A stretch of DNA of 64,000 nucleotides from Bradyrhizobium sp. CCGB12 (GTDB lineage Bacteria > Pseudomonadota > Alphaproteobacteria > Rhizobiales > Xanthobacteraceae), in assembly GCF_024199845.1 (NCBI RefSeq), contig NZ_JANADO010000001.1, positions 1,488,001 to 1,552,000 of the forward strand, in the 5' to 3' direction. The notes under the pieces were generated by a model. That model had not been told where the DNA came from and did no database searches. It saw only the letters and a program-made list of their open reading frames with translations. Positions within the stretch are counted from its first letter, which is position 1; each line of letters begins with the position of its first letter. Position numbers and translations under genes: made by a program. Below are positions 45,543 to 54,904 of the stretch, piece after piece.

Positions 45543-47225
45543 ATGTTTGGAATGGTGGGCCGCGCGCTGATTTGCGCGGCAGCAGGCATCGGCGTTTTGG
45601 CGCTGACGACCTCGCTCGAAATATCAGGCGCCCGCGCTGAAATGCCCTTGACCGCCAAGTGCAACGCGGTCGGAAATTTCAGCGTTGATGACCGCATCGC
45701 TGGCTGCACCGCTATTATCGAGTCGGCAACTGGCATCCAGCACGGAGCGGTCATGGCGCGCTTCCGCCGCGCAATGTTCTACCGCCAAAAGGGCGAGATC
45801 GACCTTGCCATCGCGGACTACGCCCAAATCATCGAACGCGATCCGGGCAATCTGAACGCCCGTATCGCGAGGGCTTCTTCATTCCTCCAAAAGCAAGAGC
45901 CCGAGGCCGCGCTGCCAGATTACGGCAAGGTGATCGAGCTCGATCCGAAGAATACCTATGCATATGTGGGACGCGCTCACGTCTATTCGGCGAGACGCGA
46001 CTTCGTCCGGGCCATCGCCGACTATGATCAGGCCCTCCTGATCCATCCAGAAAATGTCATAGCATACGTCGAACGAGGCCTCATTTACATCCGCAAGGGG
46101 GAGCCGGATCGGGCCATGGCCGACTGTGATCGGGCGGTCGAGATCAGCCCCCAAACCGGCGGTGGCCAGTTGTGTCGTGGACGGGTTTATTTCGCCAAGG
46201 GCAACAGAGCGCGTGCTTTGGCCGAACTCGATCAAACAATGCAGATCAGGCCAAAGAACGAAAATTTCTATTACTTTCGGGCCGAATCCTTTTCTCAGCT
46301 GGGCGAACTCGACCGCGCTGTCTCCGACTATGACCGGGTCGTCGAGCTGACCCCGCGAAGCCCGTCGGTCTACTTCTGGCGCGCTGTCGCCTATTCGCGA
46401 AAGGGTGATTACGACCGCGCCATTGCCGACTGCACCAAGGCAATGCAGTTGGCACATGAGGATCGAATGATCCCCAGCGATCGCAAGGCCCCGACCCAGG
46501 GGCAGGATGGTGATCCCGTTTCTGCGTCCGTCGATAGCGAGGCCATTGGACTTGCTTCGAGCGATGGTCCTCCCCTGCGTGTCCGGGGAGAAGCCTACTA
46601 CGCGAAAGGGGACCTTGACCGCGCCATTGCAGACTATGACGAGGCGATCCGCTTTAATCCCAAGGACAAGTATGCCATCGGACTCCGCGCCAACGCCTAC
46701 AGGGCGAAGGGGGACTTCGACCGCTCGCTTGCGGACTACGATCAACTCGTGCAGCTCGATCCCAAGGATGCGCGCGTCTACTTTCATCGTGCGAGAGTCT
46801 ATTGGCAGAGCGCTTCATTCGCCAAATCGTTGGCGGACCTGGATCAGGCGATCCAGCTCAATCCAAAGGATGCCTATCCGGTCGTATGGCGCGAAATTGT
46901 TGCAAAGCGCAGTGACCAACCGAGCCGGCTGAGCGAGGCCGCAACGCAGCTGGACGCGACGAAATGGCCCGCGCCGATTGTCAATCTGTTCCTTGGCACG
47001 ATGACGCCGGAGCAAGTGCTCAGCGCTGCCGAGGACCTCGACCCGGTGAAGAGCAAGGGGCAAGTCTGCGAGGCGAATTTCTATAGTGCAGAGCGCGCGC
47101 TGCAGAGCGGCTCCACGGACGAGGCGTTGAAGCGGTTCGAGCTGGCGGCAGCCGCTTGCCCGAAGACCTTTATCGAGAAACCAGCCGCTGATTTTGAGCT
47201 CGGCGCGCTGCGAGCAAGCCGCTGA
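45543..47225 (+). CDS. Exported TPR-repeat protein
   Basis: A 560-residue protein with an N-terminal hydrophobic signal (ALICAAAGIGVLALTTSLE). About nine tetratricopeptide repeats follow with the classic pattern (KGEIDLAIADYAQIIERDPG, ADYDQALLIHPENVIAYVER, KGDLDRAIADYDEAIRFNPK, KGDFDRSLADYDQLVQLDPK). The last 120 residues are non-TPR with three cysteines. It probably scaffolds proteins in the periplasm. It is alone in its transcription unit. Confidence 0.8.
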   Translation: MFGMVGRALICAAAGIGVLALTTSLEISGARAEMPLTAKCNAVGNFSVDDRIAGCTAIIESATGIQHGAVMARFRRAMFYRQKGEIDLAIADYAQIIERDPGNLNARIARASSFLQKQEPEAALPDYGKVIELDPKNTYAYVGRAHVYSARRDFVRAIADYDQALLIHPENVIAYVERGLIYIRKGEPDRAMADCDRAVEISPQTGGGQLCRGRVYFAKGNRARALAELDQTMQIRPKNENFYYFRAESFSQLGELDRAVSDYDRVVELTPRSPSVYFWRAVAYSRKGDYDRAIADCTKAMQLAHEDRMIPSDRKAPTQGQDGDPVSASVDSEAIGLASSDGPPLRVRGEAYYAKGDLDRAIADYDEAIRFNPKDKYAIGLRANAYRAKGDFDRSLADYDQLVQLDPKDARVYFHRARVYWQSASFAKSLADLDQAIQLNPKDAYPVVWREIVAKRSDQPSRLSEAATQLDATKWPAPIVNLFLGTMTPEQVLSAAEDLDPVKSKGQVCEANFYSAERALQSGSTDEALKRFELAAAACPKTFIEKPAADFELGALRASR

Positions 47226-47683
47226 TTGAACGGGCGCCGCTTCGCAGCTTCCGTGGATGTAGGGGGCAATTCGACTTGTCCGCCGTAGCTCGAAGGGCGA
47301 AGGCGGAATGTCTTGCGGTCGGCGGTCATTCGTTGAGACATTTGCAAAGAGCTGCGGCGCCTTCCATCGAGCCCGCACTTGATGTCGTGCTGCCAATTGA
47401 GATGGACCGCTTCTGTCCGGACGAAGTCGGCTATGACGCACTGCCGACGTTGCAGAGAGTGGCGCAGACGTCGGCTTTGAGGCCACTTCCCGACATGAGC
47501 TTCGCGTTCGGCGACATTTGATGAATCGCGCTGAAGCATAACCACGAATATTGTGCGGGCGTGTACTAACGTGGTCCGAAGCTAAGCTGCGCTAAGAACA
47601 ACAACAGTTGCCATATCCTCTCGCGAATGGAAGCGAAGCACTGCCCTCCGACGGCTTCGTCCCTTCCAACAAAGCCCACTTGA
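47226..47683. other. 458-base gap with a dispersed-repeat remnant
   Basis: No convincing gene. An imperfect inverted repeat at 47279-47307 (TCCGCC ... GGCGGA around TAGCTCGAAGGGCGAA) resembles a short repeat I recall as frequent in Bradyrhizobium. The rest shows no structure I can name. Confidence 0.45.
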
Positions 47684-48385
47684 TCAACTTCGTTGAACGG
47701 CGGCTGCCGCCTTGCGGATGACTTCGATCACGAGGTCTGGCTGGGAAAGCATTGGCACGTGGCTACTTGCCACCTCTGTGACCGTCGCGCCCATGCGCTT
47801 CGAGACCCAGCGCTGCAAGTCGGGGTGCACGGTATGGTCTCCAGTCGCCAGAATGTACCAGCTTGGCTTCGATCTCCATGCGACCTTATCAGCGCTAAGA
47901 TTCTGCTGCAGGAACAGATCGGCGACGGGCGCATAATGGGTGGCCCATACGAGTTTCTGATCAGCGTCCGAAAGGTCGCCAGCAAAGAACTCGGTGCCGT
48001 TCGGCAGCATCCAGGCACGTCCGTCTGCGACTTCGACGCGCGAGAAGATGTCAGAAGGAAATTTGTTGAGCTGGTCTTGCACGGTTTCGCCTGCATCGGG
48101 GGCCACCGCTGCGATATAGACGAGGCCAACCACGCGCTCATCGGTGCCGGCGCCGGTGATGGTCGCTCCGCCATAGGAATGGCCGACGAGGAGAACTGGG
48201 CTGCCAACGCGATTGAGCGTACGCTTCACTGTGGCAAGGTCTTCTTCATAGGAATCCAAACCATATTGGACGGCAATGACCTCATGACCATCGGCCTGCA
48301 ATGCAGGAATGACTTTGCTGAAGCACGAGCCGTCAGCCCAGATACCGTGACAAAACACGATTGTTAGCTTCGATGCAGTGGACAT
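47684..48385 (-). CDS. Alpha/beta hydrolase (paralog 1)
   Basis: A 233-residue hydrolase. The nucleophile is S70 in LLVGHSYGGATITG, the acid is likely the Asp of LATGDHTVHPDLQRW, and the histidine is in ASSHVPMLSQPDLVIEVI. The oxyanion region is FCHGIWADGSCFSK. The ATG at 48385 with AAGGAG just upstream is used. It follows its paralog (48514-49218) on the same strand and may be co-transcribed. The substrate is unknown, perhaps an ester. Confidence 0.8.
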   Translation of the reverse strand: MSTASKLTIVFCHGIWADGSCFSKVIPALQADGHEVIAVQYGLDSYEEDLATVKRTLNRVGSPVLLVGHSYGGATITGAGTDERVVGLVYIAAVAPDAGETVQDQLNKFPSDIFSRVEVADGRAWMLPNGTEFFAGDLSDADQKLVWATHYAPVADLFLQQNLSADKVAWRSKPSWYILATGDHTVHPDLQRWVSKRMGATVTEVASSHVPMLSQPDLVIEVIRKAAAAVQRS

Positions 48386-48513
48386 GGGCACTCCTTAACC
48401 GTCATGATTGCAGCTCGAATTCTGTCGAAGAACCCACCCAGGTCTTTCGAAATCACCCGAATCGAAGAAGGGAGACGCCTTGAATGGCGTCTCCTTGGCG
48501 AGGGAACTGTGAT

Positions 48514-49218
48514 TTATTTCGACTGACCGCCTTCGACAGTCGCAGCAGCCTTGCGAATGACGTCGATGACGAGGTCAGGCTGGGAAAGCATGGTGACATG
48601 GCTGCTGTCGGTCTCGACCGTCGTCGCATTCATGCGCTTCGACAGAAAGCGCTGAAGATCGGGATGCACAGTCTGGTCCTTCCGGGCGAGGATGTACCAG
48701 CTCGGCTTGGACTTCCAGGCGACTTCATCGAGATTTTGCTGCTCGAGCAGATCGGCGGCGGGCGGGTAGTGGGTCGCCCACACCAGTTTCTGCTCCTGTT
48801 CGGAAAGATCTCCGGCAAAGTACTTGACGCCTTCGGGCTTGATCCAAATGCGTCCCCCCGCAACCTCGATCTGGGAAAATATTTCCGTCGGATAATTGTT
48901 GAGCTCGCTCTGTACGGTCTCATGAACATCCGGAACGACTGCGGCGATATAAACCAGACCAGCGACGCGCTCGTCGGTACCCGCTCCCGTAATGGTAGCG
49001 CCTCCGTAGGAGTGACCGACGAGGATTGCGGGGCTATTGACCCGCCCCAGCGTGCGCTTCACGGTCGCTACATCATCCGCATAATTATTGAGCCCGTATT
49101 GGACGGCGATCACTTCGTGCCCATCGGCTTGCAGAGTGGGGATCACCTTGCTGAAGCACGAACCGTCGGCCCAGAGACCATGGCAGAAAACGATGGCAAG
49201 CTTGGTATTGGTAGACAT
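48514..49218 (-). CDS. Alpha/beta hydrolase (paralog 2)
   Basis: A 234-residue hydrolase very similar to the neighbour at 47684-48385, with the nucleophile also at S70 (LVGHSYGGATITGAGTDERV) and the histidine in SSHVTMLSQPDLVIDVI. Divergence is concentrated in the cap region (NNYPTEIFSQIEVAGGRIWI versus NKFPSDIFSRVEVADGRAWM). It is divergent from a LysR gene, the usual layout for a regulated target. Confidence 0.8.
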   Translation of the reverse strand: MSTNTKLAIVFCHGLWADGSCFSKVIPTLQADGHEVIAVQYGLNNYADDVATVKRTLGRVNSPAILVGHSYGGATITGAGTDERVAGLVYIAAVVPDVHETVQSELNNYPTEIFSQIEVAGGRIWIKPEGVKYFAGDLSEQEQKLVWATHYPPAADLLEQQNLDEVAWKSKPSWYILARKDQTVHPDLQRFLSKRMNATTVETDSSHVTMLSQPDLVIDVIRKAAATVEGGQSK

Positions 49219-49325
49219 TGCTCTTGTCCATTTTTGGTTGAAGCGGCACGAACGTAGATGCCGCTTTTGCCAAGGACCAAGACCTTGTAGGCTCCGAGCT
49301 ATGCTTTGAAGATATACGAGGGTGA

Positions 49326-50249
49326 ATGGAACTTCGTCATTTGCGCTATTTTATCGCGGTCGCAGAGGAAGGCAGCTTTTTGACCGCTGCTCAGCGGCGA
49401 CTGAATACCTCGCAGCCGTCGCTGAGCCGACAAATCCGCGATCTGGAATTCGAAGTCGGCGTTCAGTTATTGGATCGCCAGGCGCGCGGCGTGACGCTGA
49501 CCGCCGCCGGAAGAGTATTTCTTGATCACGCACGGCTGGCACTGTTGCAGGTTGAGGCGGCAACGGAGGGGGCCCGGCAGACGGCGCAACCGCAAAGGCC
49601 CGCCCTTTCGATGGGATTTCTCGTCGGGTTGGAGGTCATGTGGCTCCCTCAGCTTCTGCGCATCCTCCGCGAGGAATCACCCGATGTTGAAGTCACGCTC
49701 AGCACGCAGTCTTCACCGGAACTTGCGCTCGCACTGATGCGGGGAAAGTTGGATATAGCTTTCCTTCGTCCCGAGAAGGACAACGAGGGCGTCGTCTTCA
49801 AGATGTTGGCGAAGGAGCCCCTGATCGCCGTGCTGCCGGCCGAACATCATCTGGCATCTCGCAAGAAGATTCGTCCCCAAGATCTCGCCCGCGAGATCTA
49901 TGTCAGCTCGGCAAGAACTTCTCCGGTCTTGCAAGAGGTCATACAGAACTACGCATCTCGGGTCGGTATCACTCTCAAGGCAAAGTACGAAGGCGAAAAC
50001 ATATCATCGGCCATGTCACTCGTGGCTTCCACGGGCGGAATTAGCCTCGTTCCGCTCTATGCGCAGAACATGCTGGCACCCAACGTCGTCGCTAGAGCGC
50101 TCGAGGGCGGCACTCCAACGGTCGATCTGGCACTGGGATACAATCGCGCAAACCCGTCACCCTTGCTCGGTCGGCTTTTGTCTCGCGCGGATGAATTGGT
50201 CGCAAGTGTTCAGAACCAAAGCATTATACGTTATGTTGAAGCTCAATAG
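49326..50249 (+). CDS. LysR-family transcriptional regulator
   Basis: A 307-residue LysR protein. The winged HTH is at the N-terminus (MELRHLRYFIAVAEEGSFLT, RRLNTSQPSLSRQIRDLE), followed by the effector-binding domain (MGFLVGLEVMWLPQLLRILR, AMSLVASTGGISLVPLYAQN). It is transcribed away from the duplicated hydrolases, separated by 107 bases that must contain the shared operator. The inducer is unknown. Confidence 0.85.
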   Translation: MELRHLRYFIAVAEEGSFLTAAQRRLNTSQPSLSRQIRDLEFEVGVQLLDRQARGVTLTAAGRVFLDHARLALLQVEAATEGARQTAQPQRPALSMGFLVGLEVMWLPQLLRILREESPDVEVTLSTQSSPELALALMRGKLDIAFLRPEKDNEGVVFKMLAKEPLIAVLPAEHHLASRKKIRPQDLAREIYVSSARTSPVLQEVIQNYASRVGITLKAKYEGENISSAMSLVASTGGISLVPLYAQNMLAPNVVARALEGGTPTVDLALGYNRANPSPLLGRLLSRADELVASVQNQSIIRYVEAQ

Positions 50250-50527
50250 CTGGCGGTGTCAGACGTCCGCTTTGGGTCTTGGCTGTGTGAAAACGCGAAG
50301 ACGCTCAATCGCGATAGAAGAAGTCATTCGTCCAAGACCGTTTTAGTCGCTCAACGCGCAAGCGGATTCAACCTAGAGATCGAACTGAAAAATATCATTC
50401 TTCGAGTTTCGATTTTTCGGCATGACTCTACGTCCGCTTTGTCCCGATAGCGACCAAGTTGGTGGCGGTAACGCCATATGTCGCGATGGGCCAAATCCAG
50501 ACACAAGCTCGGCTTGGCCCCATCCGA
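50250..50527. other. Gap with a dispersed-repeat fragment
   Basis: The stretch from about 50255, with GTCCGCTTTGGG at 50265-50276 and a following GGCTGTGTGAAAACGCGAAG, matches a sequence I recall as scattered between Bradyrhizobium genes. The short frame across it looks like a fragment, not a gene. Confidence 0.45.
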
Positions 50528-51547
50528 CTAATTCAGTGTGAATAGACCAAGCGCGGCGCGAACATCGCGCAAAGTGGCATCAGTTATCTCCCGCGCTCGC
50601 GCAGTGCCACGCTTAACGACTTGCAGCACATAGTCGGGATCCCGCGCGAGGGCGCGGCGACGGTCTCGGATTGGCGCGAGAAGTGCCTGCAGCACGTCAT
50701 CCAGACGTTTCTTGACAATGCTGTCGCCCAAACCGCCGCGGACATAGCGTGCCTTCAAATCCTCAACCGTGATGTGATCTTCGTCGAACGCATCCAAGTA
50801 CGTAAAGACCACGTTGCCTTCGACGCAACCCGGATCGGACGCCTTTAGATGGTTTGGATCAGTGAACATACGCCGGACAGCCTCACGTATTTCATCGGCC
50901 GTTGCTGATAGCTGAATAGTATTGCCCTGCGACTTGCTCATTTTGGCTTTGCCGTCGATGCCGGGAAGACGTCCGACGCGAGGAATAAGCGCGTGGGCTT
51001 CTGGCAGCACGTCAACACCAGCTTGGCGATTGATGCGGCGAACAACCTCATTGGTTTGCTCAATCAATGGAGCTTGATCTTCTCCAACCGGGACAATCGT
51101 CGCTTTGAAGCCGGTTATGTCTGCGGCCTGGGCGACGGGATAGCAGAGAAAGCCTGCAGGAATATCTCTGCCGAAGCCTCGCGCCTGAATTTCGTCCTTG
51201 ATGGTTGGGTTGCGCTCAAGCCGCGCCACCGTGACAAAGTTCATGTACAGCAGGGTCAAATCGGCCAATGCCGGAAGATGCGATTGAAGACAGATCGTGC
51301 TCTGGTTCGGATCGATGCCGACAGCGAGGTAGTCCGTCGCAATCTCAATGACATTGTCACGCACCCGACCGGGATTGTGCGCGTTGTCGGTGAGTGCCTG
51401 GGTATCCGCCAACAGCAGGTACTGCCGGTGGGTTGTCTGTAGGGCGACGCGGTTCTTCAACGAACCGACGTAGTGCCCTAAGTGCAACGGTCCGGTTGTT
51501 CTGTCGCCGGTCAGGATAACAGGGAGGGTGGCTGACGAATCTTGCAT
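50528..51547 (-). CDS. trpS: Tryptophanyl-tRNA synthetase, Firmicutes-like type
   Basis: A 339-residue class I synthetase. The HIGH-like motif is in TTGPLHLGHYVGSLKNRVAL and the KMSKS motif in LPGIDGKAKMSKSQGNTIQL. The opening LTGDRTTGPLHLGHYVGSL and blocks such as CLQSHLPALADLTLLYMNFV and CYPVAQAADITGFKATIVPV resemble TrpRS of Gram-positive bacteria more than the usual alphaproteobacterial enzyme. In this accessory region it is likely an extra copy acquired by transfer. GGAG precedes the ATG. Confidence 0.85.
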   Translation of the reverse strand: MQDSSATLPVILTGDRTTGPLHLGHYVGSLKNRVALQTTHRQYLLLADTQALTDNAHNPGRVRDNVIEIATDYLAVGIDPNQSTICLQSHLPALADLTLLYMNFVTVARLERNPTIKDEIQARGFGRDIPAGFLCYPVAQAADITGFKATIVPVGEDQAPLIEQTNEVVRRINRQAGVDVLPEAHALIPRVGRLPGIDGKAKMSKSQGNTIQLSATADEIREAVRRMFTDPNHLKASDPGCVEGNVVFTYLDAFDEDHITVEDLKARYVRGGLGDSIVKKRLDDVLQALLAPIRDRRRALARDPDYVLQVVKRGTARAREITDATLRDVRAALGLFTLN

Positions 51548-51848
51548 CGCGGTTCTCCAGATAGGAGCCGCCGTTCAATCGGACTGTTGGTGCAGGCAAC
51601 CTCGCAAGCCGATAAAACGGCGGCGACGGTTGGGTGAATGACAACGCCGTGCCGCTCCTAAGTGGAGCGCCACCACAAGTTCGCGAACGGGATCACGACG
51701 ACAGTCATGCGGCCGATATTGACGAAACTTCAGAGGAAAGCAAGCCGGCTGAGTGAACGAGCAAAGGTCCGGTTATGGGCCCAACTGCCGACACCGACCA
51801 TCCCGTTTTGGGGACGATCGCCACGGCTCTGTTGCAATGTGCACGCCG
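51548..51848. other. 301-base gap upstream of trpS
   Basis: No gene seen. I checked for a Trp-rich leader peptide or a T-box specifier arrangement and found neither by eye. Confidence 0.4.
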
Positions 51849-52715
51849 TCAACGAGCCAAGAGGGGAACGCGGAGAACCTTGAAGCCCTTGATTTCAGGG
51901 AATGCCTCTGCCGCGTCGGGGGAAACTAGCTTTACAATTGCGGCTTGTGCGTCTCCGCTGATAAGTCGATCTAGCGAGGCGCCGTCGCCAACCGAAAGCT
52001 GAGCGTCCGTAGCACCGCCGGCCTCCAATGCGGAGCGGATATCCTGTTCAACCGCGGACTGCGCCTTGTCGAGGGCAACATTTTGGCCCTTGAGCGCGGC
52101 GACCGATTTTACATCCGGTCGGGCGAGCAGCAGCGCGACCAAAGGTATCGAGACATTGGCATCGCCAGCCTTGGTCTCATCCGCGCGATCATCGCCCGGC
52201 GTCTTCGGCGGTTCGGCGTTCGTGATTTGCTCGGCGATCGCCAACGCCGCCACGATCAACTCCTGAGCAGACCTCTCTTTGGGAGGATTGCTGACCTCCA
52301 AGGTAGGCGGAGCATTTCCGGTTTCGCCAACAGGCGGAGACATTGGAGTTGTGACGAGCCACGCCGGAGGGCTTCTCGGCCTTGGAGGAGGCAGCGGTTT
52401 CGGAGTCGCGGCGAGCGAGGACCGAAAATCACCGGCACTCTTCCGAGACGACGCATCGACCGAGGTCGGCTCAACGCGCTTCGAAATGCGTTTGCGGGGA
52501 GCTTCCATCGACGCCTTGAAGGATACGTTCGCGGCCCCCTTGGCAGAAGCCTGGCTCGCCTTAAGCGTCCGCTGGCTCCACGCCATATAGGACTGGCATG
52601 GACGGTTGCACGGCAGCCCATCGATGTAAGTGGTGCCGGGAGGATCCAGTGGGCGAGCGAATGACCCTCCAACAAAGCCAACACTTAAAAAGGCGGCAAT
52701 TGCCCATCGTTTCAT
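51849..52715 (-). CDS. Exported protein with a binding-protein-like C-terminus
   Basis: A 288-residue protein from ATG 52713-52715, with AGGAG upstream. The signal peptide is followed by ARPLDPPGTTYIDGLPCNRP and a Ser/Pro/Lys-rich linker of about 130 residues. The C-terminal 100 residues (RPDVKSVAALKGQNVALDKA, ALEAGGATDAQLSVGDGASL) resemble part of a TAXI- or NMT1-type solute-binding fold. It is probably a truncated or recombined binding protein used as a periplasmic sensor. Function is unknown. Confidence 0.6.
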   Translation of the reverse strand: MKRWAIAAFLSVGFVGGSFARPLDPPGTTYIDGLPCNRPCQSYMAWSQRTLKASQASAKGAANVSFKASMEAPRKRISKRVEPTSVDASSRKSAGDFRSSLAATPKPLPPPRPRSPPAWLVTTPMSPPVGETGNAPPTLEVSNPPKERSAQELIVAALAIAEQITNAEPPKTPGDDRADETKAGDANVSIPLVALLLARPDVKSVAALKGQNVALDKAQSAVEQDIRSALEAGGATDAQLSVGDGASLDRLISGDAQAAIVKLVSPDAAEAFPEIKGFKVLRVPLLAR

Positions 52716-53181
52716 TGAAATTACTCCTGTTACACAATTGTTTGCCGTCCTTGCCGGTGCGCTTTTCAGTTGGCTCATTTTGAGCGAACTGCTCACGCGC
52801 GCAGCGGATGATATGTCGTCTTCGATCGTTGCCGAGCGCGAAATAAAATCAGTGGCCGATGTACGGACCGAGATGAATTAACAGAGACGTTGACTTCCAA
52901 TTCCGACCAAATAACGGCCTGACGCCAACAATCGCCAATCGGCGTCTCCACATATCGGTGCCCACCGCCGCGCGGGAACGCGGTCGAGTTCACGCGAAGG
53001 AACCTGATGCAATCTACCGACTGCTACCTGTAATCCCAACGTCGGCATGGGGTCAAAAGATACTCTTGGCAGCTCGCCCGACCAAGGCCGGCTTATCTCC
53101 CGGAAGCGGACATCCTGTCGTACCAAGCGAAGGTCAGCAGCGGCCACTTCCGGGCTCATGTGCACAACAAGAAAAAGAAAG
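52716..53181. other. 466-base gap
   Basis: A plus-strand frame at 52738-52881 from a TTG would give a 47-residue peptide with one membrane span (LAGALFSWLILSELL) and a charged tail ending VRTEMN; it lacks a ribosome-binding site. The second half contains another GTCCGCTTCCGGG remnant on the minus strand (53099-53111). Confidence 0.4.
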
Positions 53182-54159
53182 CTATTCGATCACCCGATCC
53201 GCGCGAACGAGCAAGGAGGGTGGCACGGTGAGCCCGAGCGCTTTGGCAGTCTTCATATTGATGATGAGTTCGAATTTGGTCGGCTGTTGTACCGGCAGGT
53301 CGGAAGGTTCGGCGCCTTTGAGGATCTTATCGACGTAGCCAACGGCACGGCGGAAGAGATCGGCTATATCGGGCCCGTAGACCGATAATCCGCCGTTGGC
53401 ATAATGCTGAAACAGATAGTTTGCCGGCAGATGGTAGCGGGCCGCGAGCGCGATCACTCGCTGAGCCTCGACGTAAGTGAGAGGATCGCCAACATCAACT
53501 ATGCCATCGGCGTGCTGGGCGGCGGCCGCGGCAAAGGCAACGTCGAGTTCCTCAGTGGTGGCCGCCTCAACTGCCGGCAGGGCTACGCCCAGCTTCCGAG
53601 CTGTGCGCGGTGCGTAGTCGGCTAGTATCGGCTTCCATGGGTTGTGCGGATTAACCAGCAGCGCAATTTTCGATGCGTTTGGAATTAGTTCCCGGAGGAC
53701 TTCGATCCGTTTCCCGAGGAAATCGTCCGGTACGGCGGTCGTAAGTCCCGTTATGTTGCCACCCGGTCGCGACAGGCTTTGCACGAGGCCGATCCCCTCG
53801 GGATCGCCTACGGCCACGAATACAATCGGAATGGTGCCAGTTGCCGATTTCAGGGCGACGGCCGCTTGCGGTCCGGCGGCGATGATCACTTCGGGACCGA
53901 GAGCGATCACCTCGGCGACGGATGCTGCCAATCGATCCTGGGGGTAGGTAAAGCGGGACTCGATCATCAGGCTTCTTCCGGCCATCCAGCCGTAGCTTCG
54001 CAGCCCATCAACGAACGCTCGCTCGGCTTGATTGAGGGCCTGGCCGCTCCCATCACCAATAGCAAGAAATCCGAGCCGATGGTGCTTCCCCTGCGCCCAT
54101 GAATGTCTTGGCGAAAGGAGCAGCGCCGCAGTACCAGCTATGAACTCCCGCCGCTTCAT
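53182..54159 (-). CDS. ABC substrate-binding protein, ABC_sub_bind (DUF534) type, copy 1
   Basis: A 325-residue exported protein that begins MKRREFIAGTAALLLSPRHS, a twin-arginine-like signal. The mature part shows the family pattern: FVDGLRSYGWMAGRSLMIES, GTIPIVFVAVGDPEGIGLVQ, SLSRPGGNITGLTTAV and the end LPVQQPTKFELIINMKTAKA. No permease or ATPase gene is nearby. Such orphan copies are numerous in Bradyrhizobium. TGAGG precedes the chosen start. Confidence 0.85.
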   Translation of the reverse strand: MKRREFIAGTAALLLSPRHSWAQGKHHRLGFLAIGDGSGQALNQAERAFVDGLRSYGWMAGRSLMIESRFTYPQDRLAASVAEVIALGPEVIIAAGPQAAVALKSATGTIPIVFVAVGDPEGIGLVQSLSRPGGNITGLTTAVPDDFLGKRIEVLRELIPNASKIALLVNPHNPWKPILADYAPRTARKLGVALPAVEAATTEELDVAFAAAAAQHADGIVDVGDPLTYVEAQRVIALAARYHLPANYLFQHYANGGLSVYGPDIADLFRRAVGYVDKILKGAEPSDLPVQQPTKFELIINMKTAKALGLTVPPSLLVRADRVIE

Positions 54160-54413
54160 TCGATCCTCATCGAAGCTTGAGGACGATGGGAGTAGAATAT
54201 CACGATCCAAAGCATCGCGCGACATGCGATGCTGCGTTCGCAAAGGCCGCGTATTGAGGACGGCTATGGTCACATGCGAGCGTCGCGGCCATGTTCGTCC
54301 TTGGTCCCTTCGCACCCCACAAGCCAACGTCAGGACGCGGAAACAGAGGGGGTGCTCTGCCCGCAAGCCGACATTGGTCAGATGGAGGATGGTTCGCCCG
54401 AGACAGAAGGTGT

Positions 54414-54854
54414 CTAATCGTCCCGTTGCACCAACTCGAAGGTGATACCCTCGGGACCCTCGAACAGCCGCAGCTTTCGCCCGATGTAGTCCATCTCGTC
54501 GCTCAACATGACGACGCCGTTGGCGACGAGGTGCGCGGTGGTTGCCTCGATGCCGTCGACGCGGAACGCAAGGTGATTGAATCCCAGCTTTCGCAGATTC
54601 GTCGGGTGCGCCCCGGGATCGGTCCCCGAGAGCGGGTCGAACTCAAGCAGCTGGATCTCGAAACGTGGATTCGATCCTTCGAGCACGAGGGTTATGTGCC
54701 GCGCTTTCATGCGCGGCATACCCATGTACTGGGCGGGAATGCCGCCGTCGATCGCTGCGACATGATCCTTTCTGAAACCAAGGAGCGCGAAGAACTCAAT
54801 CGCCGCGCCGGCGTCGGCCACTGCGATCGTAACGTGATCAGGATTGAGTATCAT
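54414..54854 (-). CDS. VOC-superfamily (glyoxalase/bleomycin-resistance fold) protein
   Basis: A 146-residue metal-dependent-fold protein: DHVTIAVADAGAAIEFFALL, then LRKLGFNHLAFRVDGIEATT and GPEGITFELVQRDD, with His and Glu at positions where VOC enzymes bind metal. The reaction is not predictable. It is on the same strand between two binding-protein genes and may be co-transcribed with the upstream one (51-base gap). Confidence 0.75.
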   Translation of the reverse strand: MILNPDHVTIAVADAGAAIEFFALLGFRKDHVAAIDGGIPAQYMGMPRMKARHITLVLEGSNPRFEIQLLEFDPLSGTDPGAHPTNLRKLGFNHLAFRVDGIEATTAHLVANGVVMLSDEMDYIGRKLRLFEGPEGITFELVQRDD

Positions 54855-54904
54855 CTCATCACCCCTATCATCAAAGCAGCGCGCTCGATCGCGCCGGCCT
54901 GCGC

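Noticed and set aside
52738..52881. Possible 47-residue membrane peptide from TTG
   Set aside because: No ribosome-binding site is seen and it overlaps the promoter region of the divergent gene; protein-like composition alone is insufficient.
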